NCBI RefSeq assembly: GCF_013044125.1
Contig: NZ_JABEVC010000154.1
Span: 1-32,419, forward strand
DNA length: 32,419 bases
Reading direction: 5' to 3'
Origin: Acidocella sp.
GTDB lineage: Bacteria; Pseudomonadota; Alphaproteobacteria; Acetobacterales; Acetobacteraceae
Position 1 is the stretch's first letter. Each line of letters begins with the position of its first letter. The position numbers were made by a program, and so were the translations under genes. Positions 31,336 through 32,419 of the stretch are shown piece after piece. The notes beneath the pieces are model-generated. The model did not search any database. It saw only the letters and a list, made by a program, of their open reading frames with translations, and was not told the origin of the DNA.

Positions 31336-32419
31336 TTAATGCCCGGCGTTGGCGCCGGAGAAGTCAGGCGCCAGGCCGGAGGCGGCGAGCTGGCCCGCCA
31401 GCTCCGATTTGAGCCGCAAGAGCCCGGCCTCCGAGGTGCTTTCGGCCCGCGCCACCAGCACCGCCTGCGTATTGGAGGCGCGCAGCAGCCACCAGCCATC
31501 CTCGGTGTTCACCCGCACGCCATCGGTATCGGAGACTTTGTCCCCGCTGGCCTTCAGCCGCGCCGCGACCTCTTTCACCACCTCGAATTTCCGGTCCTCG
31601 GTGCAATCGAACCGCAGTTCCGGCGTGTTCACCACATGCGGCAGGCTGGCGCGGAACTGCGCCACGCTCTCGCCGCTGCGCGCAATCACCCCCAGCACCC
31701 GCACGGCGGCATACAGCGCGTCGTCAAACCCATACCATTTGTCGTTATAGAAGATATGGCCCGACATTTCCCCCGCCAGCGGCGAGCCGAGTTCCGCCAT
31801 CTTGGACTTGATGAGCGAATGCCCGGTCTTCCACATCAGCGGCTTGCCGCCGGCTTTCGCCACCTCGTCGAACAACACCTGGCTGGCCTTCACATCGGCG
31901 ATGATCGTCCCGCCCGGGTGTTCGCGCAGCACATCGCGCGCCATCAAAATCAAAAACTGGTCGCCAAAGAGGATATTGCCCTCATTGTCCACCAGGCCGA
32001 TCCGGTCCGCATCGCCGTCAAAGGCCACGCCCACATCCGCGCCTTCCTTGCGCACCGCGTCGATCAGCTGTTCCAGGTTCTTAGGCACGGTCGGGTCCGG
32101 GTGATGCGCGGGGAAGGTCCCGTCGATCTTGCCGTTCAAAACCTTGTGCCTGCCGGGGAGTTTCTTCACCAGCTCGGCCAGCACATCGCCCGCCGCGCCA
32201 TTGCCGTTATCCCAGACCACGTTCAGCTTCTTCTCGCCGTCCCAATCCTGCATGATCCGCGCGATATACGCCGCTGACACATCCTTTTGCGTCACGCTTC
32301 CCCTGGCCTCGGGCACAACCTCGCCCGCCGCCGCCCGCTTGCCCAGGTTCAGAATATCCTGGCCAAAGAACGGCTTCTTGCCCAGCATCATCTTGAACCC
32401 GTTGTAGTTGGACGGGTTA
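31336..32419 (-). CDS. phosphomannomutase/phosphoglucomutase, C-terminal part (cut by window edge)
   Basis: About 360 residues of an alpha-D-phosphohexomutase (AlgC/ManB type), which moves phosphate between C1 and C6 of mannose or glucose. The window begins inside the active-site loop: [13 protein letters not shown] follows the phosphoserine motif (T-G-S-H-N-P), whose serine lies just outside. Visible motifs are the metal-binding loop [19 protein letters not shown], the sugar-binding AGEMSGHIF, and the phosphate-binding [14 protein letters not shown] in domain 4. The N-terminal roughly 100 residues lie beyond the right edge; the ATG at 32391 is internal, not the start. The product would supply mannose-1-phosphate or glucose-1-phosphate for surface polysaccharides. 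Phosphoglucosamine mutase (GlmM) is less likely because of the E-M-S-G-H form. Confidence 0.93.
   Translation of the reverse strand, partial: NPSNYNGFKMMLGKKPFFGQDILNLGKRAAAGEVVPEARGSVTQKDVSAAYIARIMQDWDGEKKLNVVWDNGNGAAGDVLAELVKKLPGRHKVLNGKIDGTFPAHHPDPTVPKNLEQLIDAVRKEGADVGVAFDGDADRIGLVDNEGNILFGDQFLILMARDVLREHPGGTIIADVKASQVLFDEVAKAGGKPLMWKTGHSLIKSKMAELGSPLAGEMSGHIFYNDKWYGFDDALYAAVRVLGVIARSGESVAQFRASLPHVVNTPELRFDCTEDRKFEVVKEVAARLKASGDKVSDTDGVRVNTEDGWWLLRASNTQAVLVARAESTSEAGLLRLKSELAGQLAASGLAPDFSGANAGH

Noticed and set aside
30475-32277. A 600-codon plus-strand frame opposite dapF and the hexomutase gene
   Set aside because: Shadow of two recognised genes; low-complexity Ser/Ala/Arg composition.

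Overview
The window is a GC-rich stretch of bacterial chromosome with densely packed genes. Most genes within a run overlap by 1 to 11 bases, and several start with TTG or GTG. The gene set points to an alphaproteobacterium, most likely of the Acetobacteraceae (Acidocella/Acidiphilium-like). The grounds are a SAM-II riboswitch before metZ, the ftsE-ftsX-ydcF-plsC run divergent from a zinc-ribbon gene, a hemE/ppsR junction with DnaA boxes, a DUF3576 lipoprotein, and an AarC-type CoA-transferase typical of acetic acid bacteria. Genus is inference; no rRNA gene is present. I see no insertion sequence, prophage, CRISPR array or clear island.

Left part (1-8.4 kb). A minus-strand cell-shape operon reads mreC, mreD, mrdA (PBP2), rodA, murI and an FGGY-type sugar kinase cut by the window edge. 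mreB is not next to mreC. Then come yggS (minus) and a TenI/ThiE-like gene (plus), whose start codons overlap in one palindrome, and a large outer-membrane porin.

Middle (8.4-17.5 kb). A DUF3576 lipoprotein; a very acidic unknown protein; metZ behind a SAM-II riboswitch; tRNA-Gly(CCC); a candidate small RNA on the minus strand; a LysR regulator joined to trxB; an Lrp/AsnC regulator divergent from trxB and joined to a CtaG-like membrane protein; an AarC-like CoA-transferase with two TGC-N3-GCA operator-like repeats upstream; and a zinc-ribbon membrane protein.

Right part (17.5-32.4 kb). ftsE-ftsX-ydcF-plsC (division and envelope) runs into a convergent marR-ompR-envZ regulatory operon. ilvE and ppsR converge on a shared hairpin. 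The 353-base gap between ppsR and hemE carries a perfect DnaA box, several near matches and a perfect IHF consensus, and is the likely chromosomal replication origin. To its right lies a heme operon (hemE, hemH, a HAD phosphatase, hemJ), convergent with an SDR gene, ftsY, dapF and a phosphomannomutase/phosphoglucomutase cut by the right edge.

Most genes are housekeeping. The most interesting signals are between genes: the probable origin, alternative RNA pairings over the hemE ribosome binding site, the SAM-II element with an extra hairpin and possible leader peptides, the hairpin-rich small RNA with anti-Shine-Dalgarno segments, and the operator-like repeats before the CoA-transferase gene.
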